Shown: positions 1 to 12,356 of the stretch, piece after piece
How positions within the stretch are numbered: the stretch's first letter is position 1
How the letters are laid out: the number at the start of each line of letters is the position of its first letter
From: Sweltsa coloradensis
Taxonomy: Eukaryota > Arthropoda > Insecta > Plecoptera > Chloroperlidae
DNA length: 64,000 nucleotides
Direction of reading: 5' to 3'
Assembly (NCBI GenBank): GCA_024449915.1
Contig: JAMZAV010000054.1
Span: 992,001 to 1,056,000, forward strand
Notes under the pieces: model-generated
Databases searched by the model: none
What the model was told of the DNA's origin: nothing
Seen by the model: the letters and a program-made list of their open reading frames with translations, nothing else
Translations under genes and position numbers: made by a program

Positions 1-1124
1 TAATCAATCGTATTACTTAAAATCCATAGTGAATTTCAATATGTGCATAAGTCACCACAGTTTTTATCTCGCATATACCACCTATAGGATGAAGTGAGGA
101 GCAAGTGATTGCTCATAGGATGAAGTGGGGAGCAAATGATTGCTCCTGCAGAAGCTAAAAAAGTGGAAACACAATACTAGGACTAATTAATCAGAAGAAA
201 TCTTTTTTTAATTGCAAGTATTGTTTTCGTTTATCGGTAAGTTTGTAGTGAAAAGTGACTAGAAACTAGAAGTAAGAATAGAATTAACTGTGATATTTTT
301 AAAGCAAATAGCAGAATATGGTTTTTCGAACAAACTAGGGTGAATATGGTGTTATTAACATTTGGCGATGTTATATGGTTTTATTACCATTAAGCGGTGT
401 TATTTCGGTTTTATTTATAAAAAAAAAAAACACATCTCTACGCATTCATACAGCTGACCAACAGCCTGTCCCATCACTGTAGGCCACACATTCATAGTTT
501 TGCCATCATTGCCTGTGCAACCACAAAGATGATGCGGTTTGCATTAAAAACTATTTCTCTCTCAATAAATGTCCGCGATCCTTCTCCAATCCATAATGAC
601 TCGAATACCTAAGTGTATTTACTTCCATTTTAAGCGAAAAACCACTATTAATATGCGTTCAAACACAATGTTTCAACGTTTTTACATGTATTGCGCTTAT
701 GCTGTCAGCTAGACTACCCCCGAACGAGCGGCCATATTGACGAACGCGCGCGCTATCTCATTCTCTTGTTTCCTCGAATTATGCAAGAGAAAGAAACAAC
801 TGGAATTATGCAAGAGAAAGAAACAAATGGCAACTCATTTCCGAAATGTATCATTGCGTGTATGCAACCATACGAGTATGCAGCTTACAAAACCAATGAT
901 AAGGCCGTTGATAAACGAATGCTATTTGAACCAATCACATATAAATAACTTTGATAATTATTGAAATCAATACATGCTAGTATGCTTATTAATGTAAATA
1001 TTCTTTATCAGTTTCGAGGTATTCAATTCTACCATTTACAGATGAGAATGTTTAAGTCGGTGCTCATCTGTTTAGTCTCATTAGCAAACTTATAATGGCA
1101 GTTGTCGCGCCCTAAAAATCTATG

Positions 1125-1195
1125 TAAATAGTTTTGTTTAGTTGTCCTTCTTTGTAAATCAGTTTTTTGACTGAATAGGATAGGCGTTAAATAAA
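1125..1195 (+). mobile_element. Retroelement 3' tail, family D fragment
   Basis: TTTGTAAATCAGTTTTTTGAC followed by TGAATAGGATAGGCGTTAAA, interrupted directly by the Helitron-like element at 1196. Confidence 0.5.
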
Positions 1196-2012
1196 CTAGG
1201 GAAACGCCAAAGTCGTTGTTAGACGAGTGAGTGAGCCATGTGTTGAGTACCCGTTAACATTTCTTTTCTTCCCCTTACCTTAGGCCTCCCTAGCCTATCA
1301 TAGGCTACAGTGGAGCATTATGGCCTAAGCCCTAAACTATGGCCTAAACTTAAATACCCTATAATTTATCCGAATATAATTATCAAACTTAAATGCAAAT
1401 TCCGGTACTCAACATGACTCGCTCACGTCAAAACATTTTGCGTTCCATAGTTGTAGCCCTTATAGCGAAATGGAGCGTGGTTCAATCCCATGCTCGGACA
1501 GATTTTAAATCGGGATTTGTTTCAAATTATTAAACAGTTTTGAATGCAATATAACGCAGTGAGTCCATATCTCTGGCAAAGGACTACTATGTGACATAGC
1601 AGTACGAAATATAGTTTGGCAAAATAGCAGGTTTACTCAATCTACGAGCGGAATTTGGGGGTACCTTTTGACGTGCAACATTTGATAGACCTTGCATGGG
1701 CACGGCATTTACGGCCAGGCGAATAACAAACAAAAAATATCTTTTCAAAATCTAAACCATTGTCGTTAAAATAATTTCTAAACATTGGAAGCCTATTTTT
1801 CAATTTATTATTTCTTGTAGGTTTAAATCGCAATGGATCTTGCTGATTTTGTTAGCAGTTCTCAATAAACTCGTACCGGATGTCTGTTTAAAATTTCAGC
1901 GCAATCTGTTCAGCGATTCGGCTGATTTTCAACGTATACACACGCAGACTAACAGAATGAGAGCCGTTTGAGTTGAATGGAGATCACTCCGTTCGCTGCG
2001 CTCACTCGTTTA
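1196..2012 (-). mobile_element. Helitron-like element, copy 1
   Basis: On the minus strand it starts near a CGAGTGAGCGCAGCGAACGG motif and ends with hairpin AACG-ACTTTGG-CGTT, then TCCCTAG followed by T. It shares its length with the inverted copy at 47885-48200. Confidence 0.5.
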
Positions 2013-3400
2013 ATAAATAAAATAAATATGTAGGCAAATCGTAAGTTTTCCTCATTTAATCTCTTCTCCTAAGCTTTATTCTAAACAAACATTTAAAAAA
2101 TATTTCAACTAATCAGCTATAGTAGTATTAATTACAAATTGAAACGCATAGATTTGCATTATTTGATGATTTGGGGTACTTTGACGTTGAGACGGACTTT
2201 TTCATACGTCTTAATCCCAGCATTCGCAAATTGAAGTGAGGAAATCATGGGGAAATGCCTTCGGTCAGGATTGCCAGTGGCGCGTATCTTCAGCCTCAAG
2301 CTTATCGTATATCGGTAGGTAAAGTCTCATTTGATATTTGACCGTATGTACCATATCTGTCTCCACATAAATACTGTATTACACATATAGGCCTAATTAT
2401 TATAGCAACAATTGTGTAGTGTATTTGTATTTTGGGGAATATTTCCGGGAATATGCCCCAATTTGGGATTTTATCTGGAATTTTTAGAAAAGTTCAAATT
2501 TGCACGCTAACCCCTTAGCCTTACATTGATAAATCCTTGTTTTGCTAGGAAATACTATTTAAAATCAAAATTATGGGGGAAAAATAAAACTATTTTTTTT
2601 ACAAATTTTCTTCACCGTTTCTGAAATTTTATCGGATCTTATTCCACATTGACATTTAAGCGCCCACCGCTTTTTTAGCATCCCCCACCCCCTCCCCACA
2701 CCACAATAGTATTTCGTGAAATTTTTAGAATTCTAAAAAAACTACGCTCAAGTTCAATATTTTTCCTAATTAGTAATTTTGTCAAATTTCATCCAAAATT
2801 GACGTAAGCCTTCATTTCCAACCCCCCCTCTCTCCCCAAGTTACGCTCATTGGAACTCCACCCCCCACATTTTTATCATTCAAAAAAAAAACTTAACAAG
2901 TGAAAATAGATTTTTTCTTCCGCTGTTATTCTTATCGGATACTTTCCAGTCTTGAAATCACCAACCCCTATAAAAGACTTCCGCTCACCCCTTGCCCAAC
3001 TACCCCCTCCCCCCAAGTCAAACTACACAAACCCCCTCCCCTTAAAAAAATCTTTACCTTTAAGGTCATTTTTTTAAATCTGATATTGACATTTAGCCAC
3101 CTACGCCCCTCTACCGAAGTTACTCCTTCCCCCACACCCTCTCTTTTCCCCGACCCCATTTTTGGTTGCAATTCAAAAAAATTAAAAAAAATAATATAAA
3201 TATATAGTATAAATATAATTAAAATGGTTCCAAACTAACTTTATCGACGCCGATGCCATCGAAAACAAATAATGGTCAACCATGCAGCAAAAGGCAATGG
3301 AAAAGGGCCCGCTAGTACACAGCATAAACATCGTTTTACCTAAAACAAGTAAAGTCGTGTAGTACTATGGATGCAATTCAAATTCAAGAGTGTAATGAAG

Positions 3401-3409
3401 TATAAAAGC
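3401..3409 (+). promoter_or_regulatory. Candidate TATA box upstream of membrane-protein exon 1
   Basis: TATAAAAGC lies about 720 bp upstream of the first coding ATG, with a plausible start region 25-30 bp downstream (around 3430). The distance implies a long 5' UTR or an undetected 5' exon, and AT-rich DNA produces such matches by chance, so this is only a candidate. Confidence 0.2.
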
Positions 3410-4126
3410 GAGTTCATCTTACAAAGACAACTTCACCTTCTGTTTCTTCTAACAACCTCGCGGACAATACCTCCTTGAACCAAGTCAATGGCTTCAAAAA
3501 TAACATTGTTTAGAAATGGCGACCACCCCTTGACAGGCTTGCATAACATTCTATGCAGAACGATTGTGTGCAGCATGAGTGTGAATGTGATTGTTGCTGT
3601 GCAAAAATTTTCCAGCCGTGAAACGTGCGAGCCGTGCGTTCAGTGACCATCAGCCAGACCTCTATTAGCTGCTGCTTGACACCCGATATGAAAGTTAACT
3701 GCTGTCAGGGGGCGGTAGACCGGCAGATACAATCTGATCCGAAACACACGTATGCACAAGTTTTCTCTTATCTGCCATTTCACGATTGCAAACCAAGATA
3801 ATTTGAAATCTAGAGATAAATTAATTATTGAGTCGTAATTAATTGACAGTGTTTTTTTTTTATTATTTTTTATATTCGTTTAGGTAAAAGGTGACGTACT
3901 TTCGTAACATTGTGTGTCGTTGTGATTTCCCTGCCACTCGAAGCAAACCAATCGTATGCCAGACCCCGTGACACCATGTAATGATAAAAGCCAACCTAAC
4001 GCAAAGCTTTTGGGGTTCCGGCGCTCAAGTGGTCTTCCTACCATTCTGTCGGTGGGTGTTGAGGAGGAAGCAAGAATTGCTCTGTCTTTCGAGTGCGTGT
4101 GTGTGTTTTTGTGTTTCTGAATCGCC

Positions 4127-4160
4127 ATGGATGGAAAGTTCGTCATATTTTACTTGGTTG
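4127..4160 (+). CDS. Membrane-protein gene, coding exon 1 (first half of signal peptide)
   Basis: ATG in good context (atcgccATGG) encodes MDGKFVIFYLV and then one base of the next codon, followed by the strong donor GTGAGT at 4161. The phase-1 end joins the acceptor at 15448 to give VATLALQVSS, which completes a hydrophobic signal-peptide core. A large exon that otherwise lacks a start codon, together with this tiny exon, makes one convincing N-terminus. Confidence 0.8.
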
Positions 4161-7100
4161 GTGAGTACAATACAAACACAATATGATAACAACTTGTAGC
4201 TTATTTGAGTACTTGTGACTTTTTTTATGAAAAATATCATGTGGTCAAATTGTTTTTTCACTCAAGTTACTTTTAAATTATGACTTTATCTGTCAAACTT
4301 TGACTATTTATAACCTGGTTTTTCAACTTGAAACTAAATTTATTACGTAGATTTGGCTCTTGACGGATTTAGTTCAGACTTCGGACTATAAATACTAGGC
4401 CTTGTGGTCAAATAATGGTCAGAGTAGAAACATAAAAATATTTGAGTAAGGTCATGAAATAATGTTCGTAGGACACCGTCCTGTCCAGGGACACTTTGTC
4501 CGTTTTAGGTGAGAACAAGGGGGGGGGGGGGGCACAGACAGGTGGGAGTGTACTTAGAAGGGAATGTCCAAGGACTATTTTAATTAATTTAAAGCCAGAA
4601 TGCGCCAGCTTATCTAGAAACCCCTGGTAGACAATATTTTGATTGCTGGAGAGGGTGTCAAATCGGTAACCTCCCAAAAGAAGTATCTAGTGCATAGAAT
4701 TAGCTATCTCTATCGGTGAATGATTGGGATCGTTATTTTACGCAAAAAGCGTCGCAACATAAATAAAGCCACCAAATGACATCAAAACGAAAATAAGCCA
4801 CAAATAGAAAATGTTGAAAACGGCAAATAAAGCCATAGTTCGATATTTCACCACTTTCGCCACAGATAATTAATATAATATTACACTTGCATGGCTGGAT
4901 ACATGTTCTTTCACTATTTCTTTCACAAAATTATTGTTTTAATGACATTCAAGCTGAAACAGAAAAAAAACTATTGTAAAATTATAAAAAAAATAATCAA
5001 AGATTTCGAAAGTGTTGCCGCTGTTTGCAACAAACGGCTACAGTGTGCAGAGTTCTCGCAAGGTGGTATCTGCGTACGAAGTAACTTGGTTCACATTCGT
5101 ATTGTAGACATTGTTTTCATCGTAAAAATATTTGCAACGAGAGGAATAATTGCAATGAAATAAAAACATACAAGAATTAACACCTTTTTTACGATTTTTT
5201 TAACGAAATTTAGGAAGAAGTTAAACATTTAAGTTTACCAACACCCCTATCTACGAGTAAGATTATCGCCAAGGTTTCAAGCGAGACGGTCGAAATTGTT
5301 CCCAGGGATGTAAAACCGTAGTTTATGGATGAACAACCAGCGGCCCATTTCGTTGAAACGTAGCACTTATCGTCATTAGTAGGGAAGATTCCAGGCCAGG
5401 CGAGCCGGGGTGGCCCAACCCCCGATGCCAACCTTATTTAGTGGTGCGGGGGGGGGGGGGGGAAAGCATCTCGTTATAATAACCCATGGCAAATCGTATC
5501 CTTATTTAAACCAAACACGACGATATATTTAGACAGCTGGTTGACAGTTCGTTTCTTTCAGATGTTCATTTCATTGCCGACAGAGCAGAGCCACAGTTAA
5601 TTAGTTCACATTGATAATGCGCGTTCTTTGATTCTCTTGATAACTTCTTTTACAGTGTCTGGTGTATATCATTGAGGGATACAAGATATGACTGTGTCAT
5701 GTCGCCAGCATGCGTCGGTGCGTGTATTATCACTGCTAGGGAGCCTGAGGAATAGCAAAACAAAAGTTATAATTTTTTTGTAGAAAATCTTCAATTTCAG
5801 TATCATATAAAGGCATAATTTCGTCATAAAAATAATATTAGAATTTGGAATCTTCCAGCAAAATTAACACGTATAAACGAATATTTAGGCGATCAATGCG
5901 TGTTCTAGACGTGTTTGATAATATTTTCAGTTGATGGTGCTTATACGTTTAATAATTAAGCAGTGAAACGGGATTATTGCCTGTATTTCTCTATTAACGA
6001 AATTCTAGGGTCCCTAATCATTGCACATTGCAGGACTGCCCTCAGTTTGTCTTTTTGAGTTTCTTCTTGGGTTTAGCAGCTCACCATCAGAACATAACAA
6101 ATCTTTCGTATGCCATCTGTCTACAAATATATTGGACCTGTGATTATGGGGCACGTTTCATTATGGATAAGCTACAGGTGACCTCCGTGTCATTGCTGCC
6201 TACTCAGTGGCGTATCAAGGATTTCATAATAATGAAAATAATAATAATTCTTAGTTTTACCGAAGGCTTCGTCTTTAAAGGTGCTATTAACCAAAAAAAA
6301 AATAGTTTTTACCACATTAGCTATAGCATATTACTACACTAAAATGACCGTTTAAGAAATTATATTGATTTAATATGAATTTTTCAATTTTTTGATCCAG
6401 AAAATATCGAAAATTGGCGTTTGGGAAATTTCTTAGATCGGCTTTTTAACCTGCCTCTGTTTTGTTCCATATAGATACAAAAGCATCATACCATTCTAAA
6501 ATGACCCTTTATAACATCGGGCCTTAAAACTGTGCACAAATATACACTCAAACACGCAAAAATATGCATTCCAAAATCACACCCCTTCTTGGTAATCAGC
6601 ATATTTTGACCGAACCACTTGCCCAAATTACAAAACAAAATATAGAGGATTTACAGAAAAGGCTGAAGAGTACGTCAATAATGGTCAATATTTTTTTTTG
6701 ATAAAAAATCCTCCAAGGTCACGGGGCATAAAGATCGTCCCATGTTATTTCTTATGGGAGATTTTTGCCGATGGGACCTAACTTGAAAAATACCAAGTTT
6801 GACAATTTTTTCAGGTCTATGGTGGACCCAATAATTTTTCTGTTAATTTCTAAATTCATTACAAGCTAGCCTGAATGAAATATATATTTCTTTAGTATAG
6901 CGGGTGAATACCCCTTTAAGGTCATTTTGGTGAAAATCTGTGCGTTTTAAAGCATCAGAATGGCATACTTTTTATCTACTAAATTCGCTTTTTAAGCTAA
7001 AAGTTTTCTCTTTCAAGGTCATTAGGTGAAAATCTGTGCGTTTTATTCATCACAATAACCAACTTTGTATCTACTAAAATCCTCCATTCTGCATTGAAAC

Positions 7101-10100
7101 GTTAAAGTGCACTTTCACACTCTTTTGGGCAAAAGGGGGAAGGTGCCCCCTTCCCCCTTGGATACGCCACTGTGCCTACTCACCACCAAGGAAAACTTTC
7201 GACCCCCAAGACCTGAAAATTATATTTTCTAACAAATGGGCCTTGGACCCAAAATTATGCTTTCTACCTTAAAATTTAGAAATGCGTGATTAAAAAAAAA
7301 AAGCTATTTTCCCCTTGACCTTTAAGGAATAAAATGCTGATTTTTGGATTCCAAATTGACATCAAAGTTTAAAAAAATCCAAAGTTTCTTTAATTTTCAA
7401 AATTCAAAATTTTCTGTTTCAATTTTTCATTTTTTATTTTTTACATGTCTAAATTGAATCTTCTACAGACAAACAAAATATCAGGGACATCCCGGAAATG
7501 TGTGTATTTTTGTCTTTTATACACTATTTGATTTTTCAACCATCTCAAAAATCCGTCCAATTATTCGAATTTAGTGGGAGGAAATTCTAGTAATTCTGAA
7601 CAAAACAAAGCTGCTTTTTCCCAGGCTAAAAGTATCAAAAATTGGCAGATTTAATTGTGAAGATTTTGAAAAGTGGTGGCAAATACGTATACCACTGACC
7701 TATAAAGTTTTTTTTTTTTTTATAAACAAGCGCAAAGTTACACCGTATATTAACTTCTTTGTGTCATATCCACTATTGTTAGTTCGGTCATTATTTCCTG
7801 GTTACAAGTGGTTATTTCTGTCTTAAGAGAGTAATATGGATTATATTCTTGGTTTAACCGTGTATTAGCAGTGTAACTTTTCGCTACCTACCTCCATTTA
7901 GACGATAGCATTTGGCATTGCTTATTTGTGCCTTATCCAATGTAAATAAATTAACTTTCAGTAGATATGCCAAACAATTGTTAACAATCCAATTAGTTTA
8001 AAAATTGTGTACAATATACAACACGAAGTGCTATTTTATGTAGGTCTACACACTACACTACTGGTTCTCACACTGTGGTCCGCGGATAGGCATTTGTTCG
8101 CGGCTTCATGCTGACGATCGGCGGATGGTTTTATAGTTGATAAAAACAAATTGAAGTTATTCCAATAAATATTCACCTACTCATTTCACTCAGTCAAAAT
8201 AATTTCTGTGTATATTATTTTTTACTTTTTATCTGGAAGTAGAAAGTAGCAATGGTATTTCCATTGTTCAACCAACTGGGTTATTGTGCTTGTAAGTCAT
8301 TTATCGGTTAAAATTAAATTCGTGGTGTTTTTCAATTTATCGGTTAAAATTAAATTCGTGGTGTTTTTCAACCGTTCTGTCCTGTACGCCGAGTTAGTCT
8401 GGGGGAATAGTGTGAACTTAAATTTTGAACAATGTCAAAACAATAAATGACAATGTTCAATTTCTATGCTTATTTTTTGTTTAGAATAATGGAGACAAAT
8501 GAGAGAATTGAAGTGATATAACTGAAGCGTTAAAGCAATACAAAAATGATCTGAAATTTACGAAAAGTGAACAATAAATGGACAGTTTTGACCAAAAACA
8601 TTATTTTTTCTTCAATGGAAGAGGGCAGCAGAGATAAACGTAATCCTCAACTTTGAACTGATACAACATAAAACACACATTCATATTTGTTATAAAGTTT
8701 ACATAATTAAATTTATATAAAGTAATAACATTTATACCGTTTAAGGTGTAATAATTATTGTTTGCAAATAATTACGTAACAAATGAATAATGTTTTGTCA
8801 GTAGGCCTACTTCGTGAACAAAATTGAAGTTGTCAAAATGTTAAGATATTTAAATTGCTATATTTGCAATTTCGAATTTCGCAGGTGTCCATTTGTACAT
8901 GGGTACCCATTAAGAATAATTGCTTCTCGCATATTTTATCACTTGCTGTTCCTACCGATTTTCTTAATTTTTTCCGGTCCGTGAGTTGGAAAAGTTTGGG
9001 AACCAATGCACTGCTGGTACACTACAGTAAAACGACCATAATCTATAACAAGATCAATATGGCAGCTGACAATTTTTAATAATAGAAATAGTCACAGTTA
9101 GGCATTCGAATCTTATGATCTAATAATTCTCCACTTTTGTAAATTTGTTTATTTTAGGGCCTTTGGAGCCCATAGGGCCGGGGGGGGAAGTAGACTTAAT
9201 GACACGCTTAGGGAACCATCGAAATCTCTTAACTTTGATATGCCATTTCTTTGGGTACAATCAAGTAAACATTTCGTTTACAATTAAATCGTACGATCGC
9301 GCAATTTTATAATGTTGAAGATGAACTAAATAAACTCATCCATCAACGCGACTACAAAAAGCGTTCGCGAATTTGCCCAGTGATAATGAATGTGATAAAG
9401 ATAAGCAGAAACTGATGAAAATAAACACAACTAGCAAACAACTTTTTCTAGGGATGCCCGCTGTAGGGTACGTGTGTGACCCTATCTTCAGGTGACTAAC
9501 TAGAAATATACGTTATTAGGAATTTGAGGTAGTATGGGAAAGCAATATCAGAGGGCTGTTTATAAGGACTAAGTCCATTGTATTAACCTCGGAAAAAACT
9601 TTCAGTCAGGATTGGTGGTCTCGACGAGACTCGATCCGGGACCTCCCGCGAAACAGATTTTGTAAAACAGCCGATGAGCCAACACACACACACAATTCAT
9701 GGCACATTTTTTGTACGAAAAATTTCAGAAAACATATTTGAGGGTTGATGCCGGTACCTGCTGGTTATGGGCCTGAGCAGTCAACCCCCCTCCCCCCTTC
9801 CATCTGTTTACCTCCCACATCCGCCACCCGGTGGTGTGGTATATTTCAATGGCAATTAGTGCTATAATAACAGACCTGTTACTTTATTAGGTATAGTCAC
9901 AGTCTTATAGCATAAGCCTGCTCAAGAAAATGTTACACCCTCATCCATCCAATATATTTACACTACCCAGTACCCATTACTCACATTGTGCGATTTGCGA
10001 TCGTTTCAGCTTATGTAAGTTATACGGGAAACGAGATACGTGAAAATAGCGTTTTGTGAATAGATGCTACAAAGGGATATTTTTTCAATTAAAACTATGG

Positions 10101-12323
10101 TTTTCAAGTCCTAATTTATTTTATTTTACATAGAACCTATAATTTGTTTATACATATTTTTATTCAGATGATATTAATTCAACCTTAATGACATAATTTT
10201 AAAATAAAAATATGAAAAACTTCATACACAAGATTTTTAAAGTGGCCAAGAAATAGATGCTACAACAACGTTCGGTGGTTTCTTCCGCGAAAGATTGATT
10301 ACTCCCTGATTTGCTGTTCCTGATTTTTTGCAAACCTCATATTCGTTTGAGTGGGATCGTCTAATAAATCAGTTTTTTCTTTTCGTTTTCCTTTTTTAAT
10401 GTTTTTTCCTTTCCTTTTTTTCCTTTTCTTTTTTCTTTTCTTTTCATTCGCCACCCTTTTTTATATTTGATTCATTCATTAATTGCATTTAATAAATTAA
10501 TATCCTTTTTAATTGGTTATCAAATTTGTTGAGTTTTTAATGCATTGTTGTAATATTACTATTTCAAATATTTACTTAAATGTAGTTCATTGTTGTGTCT
10601 GCATCTATGTAATTAGATTTATTTAGTTGCCCTCCTTTGTAAATCAGTTTTTATAACTGAATAGGATAGACGTTAAATAAATAAATAAATAAATAAAATA
10701 AATAAAAACGCTAAAAAAATGAAACTTGAAAATGCTATATACACGTGTCTAAAATGAATATTATTGTGAGGTACAAAGATTTTATGAGTGATAAGTTTAT
10801 TCACATCGCAATTTTCAATTAATAGGTTCATGAAAATGAACGGTGTTTTGGAATCAAGGGAAATATTTTTGTTAAAAAAAATATGTGCAATTTCGCTTCA
10901 ACTATAGTGAAAAACTATGTGCCCGCTTATAGCCGAAGTCAGCACGATGAGTTTAGCTTCAGAGTTAATCTCGATGAAGTTTCCAATGCAGGGAAGATAT
11001 TTTTACTGAGAAAAACTTACGTATTGGAAGTTGGAACGGATTGCGATTTCCAATCTTGTGGGAGTTTCCCGTTTAACTTTCCGATGTCGGTGACCTCGCC
11101 GAGAATAAAGCCAGCAGTTAGTTGAGACAGACAGTGGGTCTGGAATGGGGCAGGGACCGCTGAGTTTGTGGACTTTGGCCACTGCACGAATTACGTAATG
11201 CTTCACGTTATTGGTATTGAATAGACTAGTTCACCTGCCCTAGCTTTAATATGCGGCATCCCACTAAATAACACGTTGTTTACAGCTTCATACACAACAT
11301 GGATTTTCTTAATGTAATGAATTATATTTTGGACTAAACACTGCACTTGTTAATAAAGAAAACTATACAAAACAATATTTCGACAACTATTCAGTCGTCT
11401 TCAACGGGTTTAATGACATTTGACATTACAACAGTAAGAAAAAACAAAAATCTATTTTTTCCTTATTTTTTTCTAATGATGTACGAAACACAAATTACAA
11501 AATTTTTCAAATAACAATTTCAAATTACATTTATTCATTTTTATAAATTTCAAATTTAGTTCACATTAATTATATGATAAGTAAATAAGTAAATATCTCA
11601 GTGATATTAAAATAACACTTTAAATTAACTTATGATGACCAATTCCATCCATCCACCATCCATTTTTTCTTATTGTTTTTCCTTACTGCTATAATGTCAA
11701 ATGTCATTAAACCCGTTGAAGACGACTGAATAGTTGTTGAAATATAGTTACATAGTTTTCTTTATTTACAAGTGCAGTGTAGAGTCCAATTAATAATTCA
11801 TTACATTATTACCTCACCTGCTCTAAAAGTTTCATTATTATATTATGGATTTTTCTGTACTGTGTCAGACTGTAGATGCAATTTACAATACACGAAGGTA
11901 TGGCATTGAGTTCGCAATTTAATTATTTACTCCAATTCGTGATTTTATATGAGATAACAACAACGTTAGTAACTTTTAAATCAAAGCACAATTCTTTCGA
12001 AGTTAAAAAAAAGTAAATTTATAAGTTACAGGTTCCTGATGTTAAAAGGATTGCGTTCCCACGAAACCTATTACTGGAATCGCGTTCCTCCACGAAACTA
12101 TGGCGGTTAATATAAATTGAAGGTTATATACTAGGAAAACGCTAAAGTCCCGTCACGTTGTTGAGCGAGCACCGGTACGTGCAACACGACCCGAGTACGA
12201 CATTCCCATAATGTTACATACCAATAAGTCTTTAAGGTCTTGACCGATTTAGCTGAAAATTTGTAAAATAGGAGAGAATGTTGTACTTATTGACCCTGCA
12301 AAATTTCATAACGATCGGAACAT

Positions 12324-12356
<33 letters not shown>

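Larger units (their letters stand above)
1..4126. other. Upstream region without a recognised gene
   Basis: AT-rich DNA with a 32-bp tandem pair at about 87-150, a 27-bp tandem pair at about 776-829, a retroelement 3' tail (1125-1195), a Helitron-like element (1196-2012) and C-rich low-complexity DNA (2660-3150). The short open frames here show no protein character. Confidence 0.6.

Noticed and set aside
691..948. Overlapping frames of 75-85 codons
   Set aside because: Caused by a 27-bp tandem pair in AT-rich DNA, with no protein-like pattern or splice context.
2900..3199. Opposed frames in C-rich DNA
   Set aside because: Low-complexity poly-C/poly-T sequence keeps stops rare. The translations are simple-sequence.
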